From assembly GCA_002917075.1 (NCBI GenBank), contig NTMA01000012.1, forward strand, positions 496,001-560,000: DNA of 64,000 nucleotides, written 5' to 3'. The stretch is from Hawksworthiomyces lignivorus. Its lineage: Eukaryota > Ascomycota > Sordariomycetes > Ophiostomatales > Ophiostomataceae. Below are positions 1 to 9,925 of the stretch, piece by piece; position 1 is the stretch's first letter; each line of letters opens with the position of its first letter. The translations under genes and the position numbers were made by a program. Under the pieces are notes generated by a model that ran no database searches, was not told where the DNA came from, and saw nothing but the letters and a program-made list of their open reading frames with translations.

Positions 1-3000
1 GCTGCTGATTGAGCGACGGCCAAAACTACCGATACCCCCAATGGCTGCCCCTAGTCCACTGCTGGTACTGCGACTGATGGAACGCAAGGCGTCCAGATCA
101 GCTAGGCTTAGGGGCGAGAGTTCACTTAAGACACGAGATAGCGTGGCAGTCAAGAAGACAAAGGAAATATTGTGGTGCGGCGCAGATGATAACACGTCGA
201 GTATGGTGTTCTTATCGGTTTCGCTGTTGGGGTCACGGGCCAGTGGATTGTTGCTGTTGCTGCTGGCATTATTGCCGGCGTTCTTCGAGCCGTTGCCAAC
301 CGACAACAGTGGCGCTTGGTCGATACGAGACCACAACGGAATCGTAATGATGCCGTCCGTTAGTCCTTCAAGGAAGAGAAGAAGGACTTGGCTTACCGCT
401 TCCAACCGTAACAGGGATGGGATTTCCGGTTCAAAAGCGTCCAAGATCGGCCGATCATTGTCGAGGGCGTTGATAATAGCGACGATATGTTCACTATCAG
501 GCTCTTGTGTTAGATTTTCAAATGGCCATCCAGCTTTATCATTGGGGATCTTGTACTGCTCGAGCATCTGCTCGTCAGCAATGACGCGATCCGTCAGATT
601 CTCGATTGTTTCAGTCAACTTAAAGAGTTCTTTTGGTGCTGAGCAGCGGACTTCGAGATCATAAGGGATTGAGCCGGCAATGCCGCTTTTGCTGCCTTCG
701 CCCTCGGCTATGTTTTCAAGACGAGACATAAGAAACGGGCGAATCCCACCATCTGGAACGCGCACGAGCTCTTCCACCGACCTGCCTATGCATGTTGGAG
801 ACCAGCTTCCGCGAACTGGGATAAAATGATCTCGTCCATCCACGACCCTGAGCACCAACACATCTTCTAACGAACTCACCCCATCATTAAGGGAGCGTGC
901 AAATGCTAGGCTGTCTATGAGAACCTCAAGAAGAGCATTGACCGTTTCACCAGGTTCGAGCGTGCATTCTTTGCCAATATCAAGTACGTCTTCATCGTCC
1001 ATTCGTTTATCTTGGGCCATAAAAGAAGTCGCAAGCCATTGATATGGGGCAGCAATAGAATTGCTGCTTGAGATATCTTCAGTTGTCGGTTTCTCCACAA
1101 AAGAAAATGTGGCTGGAACGCGTCCTGTATTGGCAATGGTCAACGAGGCGACGTTCTTACGCAGAAATGCGACCGGGCCAAAATCGACGATCTCGTCTGA
1201 CTCTGATGCTTGCTTAGCACCAGCCAACGACACATGGCTGTCGATGACAATTGTTACGCCTGGTCGACCCTCATTCTCGGCTCGATCAAGCTCCTTGGCA
1301 ACTTCAGAGTGTACCCTAGCTTTGAGATTGGCATCCACGGCATCAAACTCAACAGTAAATACAGACACAATCGGCTTGTGGTCAGACGATTGGATGCGCT
1401 GGTGTGATGTGTAAATGTCGAGTTGGATGCAATCCGCAGTTGATATATCTCGAGGAGCCATATCCTCAGTCTCAGCTTCATTATCCTCGCCATCATCGTA
1501 CTCATCATAGTCCAGACTAGAAGACGATGTATGGCCATATTGATTATGATTCCGATCACCATCCGTATCAGGTTGGTACTCAAATAGGACTTCATCATCG
1601 TCGCCAGCATGGTCTAATCCACGGGCCTTCATCTCTTCGTCTCTCTTTTTTGCATCTTCCTCGTCCTTCATGCGCCGCTCGTACCCCTCTTTGTCCAATT
1701 TAGTACGGTATAAGATGCGATCGCACCAACTAGGCGCGCGCTGTTTTTCGCTTGAATCAAATAGCCCTATCGTGCCCACATCATACTTGTAAGACGGCAG
1801 AAAGGTAATGCGCCCTTCTCTCCATCCGTCGTGGAATGCTTTGCGCTCTTTTATCATTCGTCGCAGCTGGTCATGAGGAAGTAATGAGTCTAGCGTCGCC
1901 TGGAGGGATGCAGGGTCTTCTGATGGGTCGGGAAGGAAATCATCGGGATCTGGCAAAGGAGGAAGGGCTTTCAAATGCTCAGCCGCATCCTCTTCGTCCT
2001 CGTCTGTGAAGGCAGTCGAGTTTGGTGAAGAAGAACCTGCAAGCGACTTCGTCGTTGCCGAAGCTCGGCTGGACTGGCTATCGTCGGACGCCGGGCGCTG
2101 CAAGACAATAGCGTCCTCTCCAGCCAGAGGGCTATGTCTAATGCCATCCACATTGCTCGGTGGCTTTTGGCTCAAATCATACTCGCCCCGGGCGTGTAGA
2201 GTAAGAAGCCGCCGAATGTCTTGGCCTGGCAGGTCATCTAGACGAAAATTTAGATCACCAAACCAGAAGGCGAAATCCACATCACCAATTCTCTCCGGCT
2301 CGGTAACTTCTGGTGCGCCAAGGCAGTTATATGGCTTGAATTGTGTGCGGCTTTCAATCTGGGAGACGTCCCAGCAGCGGCGTTCCACATGCGAAGGGTC
2401 GTTGCCACTGGCTAAGTGGCAATTAATAAATGTCATTCTTGTCGTCTCACCTAGGACAATATTCGCTGAGACTGCTCCTTTGTTGCCCAGCATGCCAAGC
2501 AGGCCAGTCCCCACGGCTGAGGTACTAACGTGACTGACAAGAGGCACAATCTCGGGAGATGCGTACGCTAGCAGCAACATGCCGGACATCTGGTCAGTCA
2601 CCACAAGTTGGTAGTCCTTAGGCAATGCCAATTCTAACGCCAGCTTCCACTTATCCAAAGCCGGCGCGGCCGCATCTACGTAAACACGGCTCATATACTG
2701 GCTGGCGACGTTAAGATCGACCACTTCCTGAAGTCCCAGGACGTAGAGACCAATCTTATCGCCCCCTAATAGGCGGATGGCATTAGGGTCTTCCTCCGCC
2801 TCGTCGGCATAGCTGACATTCGACGTATCCCGCTCAATGGCGGGGTTGCTAGCCAAGTCGATGTTGGCCAGCCGGCGGTCGACGCCCTTGCCGGACACGA
2901 ACCACCTGGCCAGGTCATGGTCTGTACCGGGGCACGCGGCCACATTCCAGGTGCCAATTTTTACGCGGACTCGATGGGGTCGCGTGTATTCGGACCGTCG

Positions 3001-3111
3001 GGCGTACACAGCACTGTGGAGGGAATATGGCGTTGAGGCAACGTCGACTGGTTCAGAGGAAGGTGAAGACGACGCAGGTGGTTCCGCAGCGGGGTCTTTT
3101 GAGGTCGCCAT
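1..3111 (-). CDS. OCRL/INPP5B-type inositol polyphosphate 5-phosphatase (3' end outside window)
   Basis: An uninterrupted frame of 1037 codons starts at the ATG at 3111 and runs off the left edge, so the C-terminus is missing. The enzyme should remove the 5-phosphate from PtdIns(4,5)P2 and related inositides at endomembranes. The order of motifs is diagnostic: GTWN near residue 53, LQEV (127-130), GNKGAV (209-214), HLASG (232-236), WFGDLNFR (283-290), PSYKYD, APSWCDRI near 458 and SDHKP near 575. An ASH-like beta domain follows near 640-780 (VDFGPVAF). From about 830 the sequence looks like the degenerate RhoGAP domain of OCRL proteins. Acidic, Ser-rich inserts split the catalytic domain (about 310-400 and 480-560). 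There is no Sac1 domain, which separates it from synaptojanin types. Family call is firm; the RhoGAP part is inferred. Confidence 0.93.
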   Translation of the reverse strand, partial: MATSKDPAAEPPASSSPSSEPVDVASTPYSLHSAVYARRSEYTRPHRVRVKIGTWNVAACPGTDHDLARWFVSGKGVDRRLANIDLASNPAIERDTSNVSYADEAEEDPNAIRLLGGDKIGLYVLGLQEVVDLNVASQYMSRVYVDAAAPALDKWKLALELALPKDYQLVVTDQMSGMLLLAYASPEIVPLVSHVSTSAVGTGLLGMLGNKGAVSANIVLGETTRMTFINCHLASGNDPSHVERRCWDVSQIESRTQFKPYNCLGAPEVTEPERIGDVDFAFWFGDLNFRLDDLPGQDIRRLLTLHARGEYDLSQKPPSNVDGIRHSPLAGEDAIVLQRPASDDSQSSRASATTKSLAGSSSPNSTAFTDEDEEDAAEHLKALPPLPDPDDFLPDPSEDPASLQATLDSLLPHDQLRRMIKERKAFHDGWREGRITFLPSYKYDVGTIGLFDSSEKQRAPSWCDRILYRTKLDKEGYERRMKDEEDAKKRDEEMKARGLDHAGDDDEVLFEYQPDTDGDRNHNQYGHTSSSSLDYDEYDDGEDNEAETEDMAPRDISTADCIQLDIYTSHQRIQSSDHKPIVSVFTVEFDAVDANLKARVHSEVAKELDRAENEGRPGVTIVIDSHVSLAGAKQASESDEIVDFGPVAFLRKNVASLTIANTGRVPATFSFVEKPTTEDISSSNSIAAPYQWLATSFMAQDKRMDDEDVLDIGKECTLEPGETVNALLEVLIDSLAFARSLNDGVSSLEDVLVLRVVDGRDHFIPVRGSWSPTCIGRSVEELVRVPDGGIRPFLMSRLENIAEGEGSKSGIAGSIPYDLEVRCSAPKELFKLTETIENLTDRVIADEQMLEQYKIPNDKAGWPFENLTQEPDSEHIVAIINALDNDRPILDAFEPEIPSLLRLEAVSQVLLLFLEGLTDGIITIPLWSRIDQAPLLSVGNGSKNAGNNASSNSNNPLARDPNSETDKNTILDVLSSAPHHNISFVFLTATLSRVLSELSPLSLADLDALRSISRSTSSGLGAAIGGIGSFGRRSISS

Positions 3112-4181
3112 TGTGGCTCACTGCATATGGTACAGCTGCAAACTTCGGCAGGGCGAAGGAAAGGCGCAGAAAGACGAGCAGGGATTGAGAAAGGGACGCT
3201 GCGAAATGATAGGATTTGAAAAAAAAAAAAAAAAAAGGCCCACGTTGTTTAGAGAACGATCTGGACCGGGCATAAAGAGCAGTTAGCAATGATGTGCTGG
3301 AGAATCAGTATTTGGGAGCGGAAGAATCATAGGGCTCGCAACACAGCAACCTTTAAGTGAGGCGAAGTGACTGGAAGCCGTTAGATCATCGACATGTGAA
3401 CAGCTGCTCTGGGCGTATGCGCGTCAAACATGTTCGACGCCATTCGGAAGAGCTGCTTGGTCGCTGCGTCCGTTGCTTCTTCCTCTTCTTATTATGCTAC
3501 GCGGTTGCTGCCGTCGATCATTAGAGTAGCATAGATCTTGAGAGCTCGGAAAAGAGGGTGGATCTAAATCAGAAAGAGGCAAAAGTAAGAGCGGAATTAT
3601 AGTAAAGTAGATCCCCAAAACTGGAAAGCTAAGTCAAAATATCATAAGCTCATGTAGGTAGGCTTTGATAAAACCAAGTATGTAATAATAGCACGCTCCC
3701 GAAATGGACAGAACTAGTGTCTCTAGTATGCAGAATCGTGCCAAACGAAGCGGACGTCACTATGAGCGACTAGCGTCATGCAAAATTATACTGTAATTGA
3801 CACTGTAGCGATAAACGGCTTATCGCGCGGTCGTCACCAAACTATGCTTAGTGCTGAACGGACAGACCGCGCGAACCTAACCCCACCAAATGGAGACATC
3901 AAACTCGTCCAAACAAGAAACTCGAGAAGCAATATAGCCGATTGGATGCGTACTCCGTACTCCGTACAGCTGTTTGCTTTTGTTACGATTACTTCCATCT
4001 GAAATATATCCGAGAGTAACAAAAACCTCGCGCAGACCTAGTATACGGGCAACGAACAGGCTCTAGAAAGAGCTTCTACTCAGCGCAACTGAGCGAGTCA
4101 TCCAGCTCTTGCGGCGAACAGGAGAGGCCCCATTTTGACTAATACGCCGTCGTCTGGAGCTCGCATCTTCGCTTCTCAGCC
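3112..4181. promoter_or_regulatory. Divergent intergenic region between 5-phosphatase and DCP1
   Basis: About 1.07 kb between two divergent starts, so it must hold both promoters. It contains a poly-A run at about 3218-3236 and a tandem TACTCCGTAC motif at about 3950-3966. No convincing coding sequence was seen. Confidence 0.5.
3218..3236. repeat. Poly-A homopolymer
   Basis: A run of about 18 A residues lies roughly 110 bp upstream of the 5-phosphatase start. On that gene's strand it reads poly-T, a common nucleosome-excluding promoter element. Regulatory use is inferred. Confidence 0.7.
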
Positions 4182-5168
4182 ATGAGTCGGCAAACGCCGC
4201 GCAAGGCGCGCCATCAGCAAAATCCCAGTGCCGGAGGAGGAGTCGGAGGTGTTAGCGGTGGCGGCCATCGAAGACAACCATCACAACACCAGCATCAGCA
4301 ACAGCAAGTACAACACGCGAACCTAGCCGATATTCACTCGACGGCGACACCGGGGAGCAATGCAAGCGGTTTCGGTAATAGCAGCGACGGCCATATTCCC
4401 AATAGCACGGACGATCCGAGCCTAGGGGTCCACCGCGGTACCGAGTCGCTGACCGACATGAACCTGCACGTGCTGCGGCGCTATGAGCCCACGATCCGGA
4501 CAATTCTGGCCACCGCCGCCAGCACCGTAGTCTACGTGCTCAACTATGAGACCGGTGGCTGGGAGAAGCCTGAGCCGCAGGTCGAGGGCACACTGTTCCT
4601 GTGCGAACAGGAGCCTCTGGTGGTGGAGCCGTACGTGCTGCCTCGGGCGTGCGTGTTCGTGCTGAATCGGAAAGGCCTAATGAATGTGGTGGTAGACCTA
4701 GCCAAAGTAGATGTCGCGGAGGTAACGGCGGATCTCATTACACTGCGCATCGAAGAGGGTGGGGGTGAGAACGCCAAAGAAGGGGCTGGAGCCGATGGTC
4801 AGCAGCAGCAGCAGCAGCACGTATCTGCGCAGACGAGGACCCCGGTTCTCGGTTTCTGGATTCACAGCGGTAGCGGTAATGACCTTGCGCAGTTCAACCC
4901 CAACCTGGTGGTAGAACGCTGGCAGAATATCCGTACATCGTTAGAGCAAACGTTAGGAACAGCCGAGCTCACCGAGACCGCCAGCTTTCTGGATGCTGCG
5001 GTCATGGTGGCGAAGATGGAAATCACCGCACGTGGGGGCAACCCAGACGGGATTGCAACTACGACAATAGGGCCACAGCCGGGCATCAAGGAGCTAGTTG
5101 CCATGGCCCTAGGTCCGAGTGGGGGTGGCGGAGGATCACAAAGCGGCGTAGGTGTTGCGGGAGCGTGA
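4182..5168 (+). CDS. dcp1: mRNA-decapping enzyme subunit 1 (DCP1)
   Basis: A 328-residue single-exon protein. DCP1 is the EVH1-fold activator of the decapping enzyme DCP2 and acts in 5'-3' mRNA decay in the cytoplasm and P-bodies. The EVH1-like core spans about residues 88-255. Its family hallmarks are NLHVLRRYEPTIRTIL at the start of the domain, then ASTVVYVLNYETGGWEK, VEGTLFL, FVLNRKGL and a final segment around FNPNLVVERWQNIR. A low-complexity Gly/Gln/His-rich N-terminus of about 85 residues precedes it, and a pure CAG run encodes six Gln inside the domain. The ATG at 4182 follows a short leader after a divergent promoter. Filamentous fungal DCP1 proteins usually carry such extensions. Recognition rests on the EVH1 motif series. 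Confidence 0.9.
   Translation: MSRQTPRKARHQQNPSAGGGVGGVSGGGHRRQPSQHQHQQQQVQHANLADIHSTATPGSNASGFGNSSDGHIPNSTDDPSLGVHRGTESLTDMNLHVLRRYEPTIRTILATAASTVVYVLNYETGGWEKPEPQVEGTLFLCEQEPLVVEPYVLPRACVFVLNRKGLMNVVVDLAKVDVAEVTADLITLRIEEGGGENAKEGAGADGQQQQQQHVSAQTRTPVLGFWIHSGSGNDLAQFNPNLVVERWQNIRTSLEQTLGTAELTETASFLDAAVMVAKMEITARGGNPDGIATTTIGPQPGIKELVAMALGPSGGGGGSQSGVGVAGA
4799..4819 (+). repeat. CAG trinucleotide run in dcp1
   Basis: Six to seven CAG triplets encode the short polyglutamine stretch in the DCP1 EVH1 domain, in a loop between conserved strands. Such runs vary in length between strains. Confidence 0.8.
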
Positions 5169-6498
5169 GGCCCGTACGAGAGGCTACTGCTTCGTTTCGA
5201 AACCTAGTTTTAATATTGGGCATCTTTAGCGTTCTATGACATCGACAGGGGTTTATGGGGTGGCGTTCCTAGAAAATATCAAGAGCATTTTTGCGTTGTG
5301 CATGGTCACACACTACATTATCTATCTCATGTAGCAGAGTCGGCAGGTCGGTCTATCGTAAGCATTGCGTTTATGCATTCCTCCCCGTTCCCAAATCCCC
5401 AAGACACTCATAGCTTTTATCTGCTATCACTTTTCACCTTGCTGTATCCGCCTCCCTTTCTTTTACCTTCATGCTGATGCGAGAAATGCCGAGTGCAAAT
5501 CTGACATTCACCCAACATCTACCTTTTTCTTCAATGCTCACATATTATTCGTCGGCAATAAAGCCATTTGGGGCAGTAATCCTCGTAAAGGCTGGTCGGA
5601 GATTCAGTTCCACACATCGAGTTGTTGAAACAGTGGAAGATTCTAGCTACGTGAAAGTAGCACGAGAAAGCAAAACAAGTCGAGGTCTCCCTTCAAATAA
5701 CGACGATATAACAAGGCGATATCTCACCTCGCCAAGCCTTCTTATAAAACTCATTCTCACATTCTGCGTGGCTCTGTTATTATAAGACGGCGTTGCCGTA
5801 GTAGCTTCACAAAATTTCCGGATCTAGGTTCGATCCTATTTATCGACTCGTCAGCGGCTTTGAGTTATTGGCCCAGCAGTTGCTCTCACGAGCTGAACAT
5901 CAATGGCAGTGCTGATCTCACTTTCATACTTCGTCTCCCTTTCATTGGGCGATAGCTTTTCTCGCCCACTACTACCAAGGCCCGCATCGTGCAAGGAAAA
6001 ACCAAGTATCGGAGCTAAATCTCTGTGTCGGAGCAAAGAATACCAGGAGGCTTTTGCTCAGGGAAGACTTGAGTCAACCGAATTTGTCTCTCATCCTCCA
6101 TCAGGTCTGGACTTTGTAAACTAGAAAAGTAACGTTCAATATACCGTGGTAAATAAATTCATTTGGCTTCTCCTAGTTCACAAATTTCCCGAAGTTTTCG
6201 CGTTCTGGGGCTTACCTGCATATATTCCATTGCTCACACTTGGTCTTCACACTTGAACATTTTTCTCAATCACAATGATCCGTACAGCATGACCGTAGAT
6301 CTATGAAGCTCTCACGCATTATTCTGGCGCAACCTGGTATATAGGTAAGACACTTCTTCCACCCATCGTGATAAAATGTAACTTTGTTTTGGCTGGCATT
6401 CATATCTGTTTCTATCCCCTCTCACTCCACGTTAGCCTACGTACACAACTTCTAGATTTTGTTTCTGCTTTCCTTCACAGGTACAAGTCAGCTTCAAT
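5169..6498. other. Intergenic region and likely leader of the 2EXR gene
   Basis: Downstream of dcp1 and upstream of the next gene on the same strand. Short open frames show no recognisable protein. A GTAAGA donor at 6345 and a TTCACAG acceptor ending at 6480 would define a 136-bp intron in the 5' leader, ending 18 bp before the ATG at 6499. That intron is inferred from signals alone. Confidence 0.4.
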
Positions 6499-7674
6499 AT
6501 GGAGCTGAGAACCACTACAGGCTTCCCAAAGTTTATTTATCTACCGCCAGAACTACAGCTCTCTGTGTGGAAAGCGGCGTGTTCTACCCCATCGATCCAT
6601 GTTTTTGATATCTGCCGTCCTGCAATTGTCCCCCCGGGTCTAGAACATGCAGACCGAGCACAAATAGCATTTGGTGGAGTCTCTATAAATGGTGCAAAAG
6701 GAAAAGAAAAAGAAGAGAGATACGCAAAATTCAAAGATACCATCTTCCTCGACGTCCATCGTAATCCCGGCGAGAATCAAATAAACGGTTGTTTCTCGGA
6801 TCCTTCTATGTACAGATGGAGGATGGCTCTCGAGTCTATCTGCGTTGACTCGTATATAGCAGCAGCAATACCCTTCCTGACCAATAACTTTGACGAGCGG
6901 ACAGTGTTCGACTCTCTGGTCGTACCTAAAAATATTTTTACAAAAGAAGTCAACTCCGTCTACCTTCCAGGGCCAAACCGCTATGTTCAATATAATAACC
7001 AAACAGACATCCTACAACTCCACTTCCCATCGCAACTGAGCCGCACTTCTTTGACAAATTCCACCTCTTCTACAACGTTCTTCTGCTCTTCTTACTCATG
7101 TTACAAACAAGGTCATTCACCAATGGCAACAACTAGAAGCATCAACGGCGATGAGAATACCAGTCTCCTGGATGTCGAGTGGAGTGGTGAGATGGCGGAA
7201 ACTTTACGAACTGCGCGCCGCATTGCTATTGATGCAAATGATGCCCCTTGTCTCGTGGACATGAATGGACCCATTGCTGCCGAAGAGCTCGCCATGCTCG
7301 CGTGCACATTACATCAGGGCTTGGAAGTGCTATATTTAGTTGACTATTGCCCCGGCCAATGTCAGCAGTGCTTCCGAGGAGGACTCCGCGCCAATGACTT
7401 GCTAGCCCAAGGGGCTTTGTATTCCAATCTCCAAAATCACATGGATGACCGTCACAACGACAAACGGCGCCGGGCACCAGATGTTTTTTGGGGCGTTGGT
7501 CATGTTTACCATGAAGTGTTCGACCTGGAGAAGCTGGGTTGGGACAGCAAGCATCCGGCGTATAGTTTTGCGCAAGCTTTTGGCAAAGTTATCTGCATGC
7601 AACAAGAAGACGCAGCAGGCGTCGTGCAGTTCCAAGGAGTGCGTGTATTAGTAGTCGAAGACGAGAAAATTTAA
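6499..7674 (+). CDS. 2EXR domain protein
   Basis: A 391-residue single-exon protein. It opens with the fungal 2EXR signature: FPKFIYLPPELQLSVWKAA at residues 9-27, an F-box-like helix pair, followed by a block with a conserved IHVFDICR strand. The rest of the protein, which includes a Ser/Thr-rich stretch near residues 180-210, has no motif that I recognise. 2EXR proteins are numerous, fast-evolving and mostly uncharacterised in Pezizomycotina, so no cellular role is assigned. The gene is convergent with the next one, with about 250 bp between their stops. A probable leader intron ends just before the ATG. The domain call is firm; the function is unknown. Confidence 0.8.
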   Translation: MELRTTTGFPKFIYLPPELQLSVWKAACSTPSIHVFDICRPAIVPPGLEHADRAQIAFGGVSINGAKGKEKEERYAKFKDTIFLDVHRNPGENQINGCFSDPSMYRWRMALESICVDSYIAAAIPFLTNNFDERTVFDSLVVPKNIFTKEVNSVYLPGPNRYVQYNNQTDILQLHFPSQLSRTSLTNSTSSTTFFCSSYSCYKQGHSPMATTRSINGDENTSLLDVEWSGEMAETLRTARRIAIDANDAPCLVDMNGPIAAEELAMLACTLHQGLEVLYLVDYCPGQCQQCFRGGLRANDLLAQGALYSNLQNHMDDRHNDKRRRAPDVFWGVGHVYHEVFDLEKLGWDSKHPAYSFAQAFGKVICMQQEDAAGVVQFQGVRVLVVEDEKI

Positions 7675-7928
7675 ATATTGTTGCATCTATACGGCATGAA
7701 AACTCCGGCTTTACATGTTTGTATTTCCATACTTGACATTGATATGACTTGGGAGACGTAATGCTCGAGATCACTATGCTTCCCATTATTATAATCGCCT
7801 TCGTAGATTAAAGTCTATCAGCGAAGCTATCTATTATAGCAAACACAAAGCAAGATTCCTACCTCGTGGGTATTTTAGAGCCAGAATAAACCTAGTAGCA
7901 CACAGAAGCTTATTTATCCAGCCGGCAG

Positions 7929-9412
7929 CTAATCCGCATCGTCAGACAAAGAGAGGCTCGTTTCGACTTCATCTCTTGTGAAAAGTGATGTCACAGAGTC
8001 TATTGGCTGTTTGCGTGTCTTGCTGTTCCTCGCCTTAGGGTAGGCATTCCGCTTAGTCCTTCTGGTCGTTTTCTTATTTTCGAGCATTTCATTGGAGTCC
8101 TTCGCCCACTCGCTCGTGATATCATCACCACCTTCGTCAACAACTGTAACAATATTAACATCGCAAAAGTCTAATTATTTGCTGGACGAATACACCAACA
8201 GATGCCTATAAATTTACGCACCTCGTTGAGCAAATAACTTCATCATGTCCTCTTGGCTGTAATCTCTCGATTGGTCGTGGTACTTGCAAGTAGACCCGTT
8301 GAAATGCTGCATACCTTGGCCTGTCTCTAGCGGATGTTCGTCGAAAGTGACGGGCCTAACTTCACTGCCACGTTGACAGCGAAGAACAAACCAGCCAGGA
8401 CCAAATGGCGGGTAATGGAAGATATATTCCTCACCATCGACTTCCCATGTGCTAATAGTCGGCGAGTTCAATTCCAGCCGAGGAGCCTGCTGAAGAACTG
8501 TGGCTTCTTTCTTCAAGGGCACATTGTTATCGCATGTCGACTACGGCTGACATTAATAACAAAATAAAAAGCTATTTTATCTCGAGAGGCTATACTAAAA
8601 CTTACCGAAATTTCCTGGAGGCTACCTCTGGCTTCCTTCCGGGATGTCTTGAACAAATTCGAACTGTTGGGAGATAAAAATGAAGCCATCAGTCGTAAAT
8701 GCCCTTGTGGTTTGTGCACGTCTTCAGTAGGTGCCGCCAACGTTTTGGAATTGATAGACGCGGTCCTAACGTCGTTATGTGTACTAGACGTAGCCGTGTA
8801 GTTACTGATTTCTGGTTCATCTGCGGTTCTGGTGAACGCTAATTTGCTCTGTAGGCCTACGCAGGCTGGCGTGTAAGTTAAAGAGTTCGGCATATCGTCT
8901 AGATATGCGTCATGACGAACATTTTGTGGTACAAAGGCGGCAGTGGATGTAGGAGGCGTTGGTGCCGAATATCGTGGCATCGTCACATGTATCTCCGGAA
9001 TAGGTGTGCCAGTAATTCCAGCGAGCACTATCATCTGTCGTAGGCCTAGTGGCATCATATCGTCTAGGCTCAAATTGAACGCTCTCCGCGCGTTCACTTC
9101 ACCCTCTACTTTAGCTATGGTGGCAAAGAGCGCGGCCTTTTCCTTTTGGAAGTCAAGAATATGTTGGCGAAGTAAAGCACACGCTGGTTGCATGTATATG
9201 TCGTGCTGGTCACATATCTTTTGCAGCTCTGGTGTCCATTCATTTTTTACGCGGCTTAGAAAACGGATTTCCGCCTCTGCAGCAATCACCGCGTCGTCAA
9301 CAGAGAATCTCGGGCCCGGCGAATCCATGTCGATGGTGGTATTGATCATACTTTCTTTTGGTTTTTCGGGAAATGCAGGTTCTAAATAAGGACGGTGTTG
9401 CTGTGTACTCAT
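7929..9412 (-). CDS. Unrecognised fungal protein, three exons
   Basis: Exons 9412-8606, 8540-8222 and 8143-7929 join in frame to give 446 residues. Intron 1 (65 bp) has GTAAGT and an acceptor at TAG. Intron 2 (78 bp) has GTGCGT and TTACAG. Both joins restore an open frame that is closed when unspliced. Residues 1-270 are mostly polar, with a helical segment near 40-105 (AAEAEIRFLSRVKNEWTPEL onward) and a Pro/Ser/Thr-rich linker. Exon 2 holds a compact module with GPGWFVLRC, then a conserved-looking HPL, HFNG and CKYHD. This resembles a Trp-Leu-Arg-Cys module that I recall from many uncharacterised fungal proteins. Exon 3 is basic (KKTTRRTKR), consistent with a nuclear localisation signal. No function is assigned. 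Confidence 0.72.
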
Positions 9413-9925
9413 TCAACAACGGAGTGAATCACAAGCAATCAAAGTCGAAATGGGTATGTTTTGAACTCTGTATTATGTTCGACACGGTATACACCATAGA
9501 GTAAATAGTCGTTTGAACACGATCACATCGGCAAACGGAAATAAGGACTAAAGGAAAACGGTCCGATTTATGAATTCGTTTCTCTGTACCTGGAAGCAAT
9601 CCTTGGCTTCCTTCAGATTGAAATATCCTGTTACAATAGCTAAGTTGATAACTCTTGAAATTTTTTTTTTTTTGCTGATTCAGGGCAAAAATGCTTCCTA
9701 ATATCTAATCTAATATCTAATCAAAACCCGTAAATTATTTTTTCTTCTTCTCGATTCGCAGACGAAAGTTAAATTAATCGGTACAGCAACCATCAATAAA
9801 CATACGGAGTTATTATAAATGTCAATAGTGCTCAGAATTGCGTGTTGGATTACTCGCTTTTGTTCTTCTTGTGTCACTTTCAACGCATCTTTATAAACTA
9901 TTTCAGAGAATATAAGCTAAATCAC
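9413..9925. other. Intergenic, AT-rich, with short repeats
   Basis: Lies between the start of the unrecognised gene and the stop of the FAD oxidase, which are on the same strand. It holds a poly-T run at about 9660-9673 and two adjacent copies of CTAATATCTAAT near 9698-9721. No gene was seen. Confidence 0.5.

Noticed and set aside
5828..5850. GGTTCGATCC resembling a tRNA B box
   Set aside because: The T loop would have six bases and the stem a mismatch, and no A box or acceptor stem was found at the right distance.
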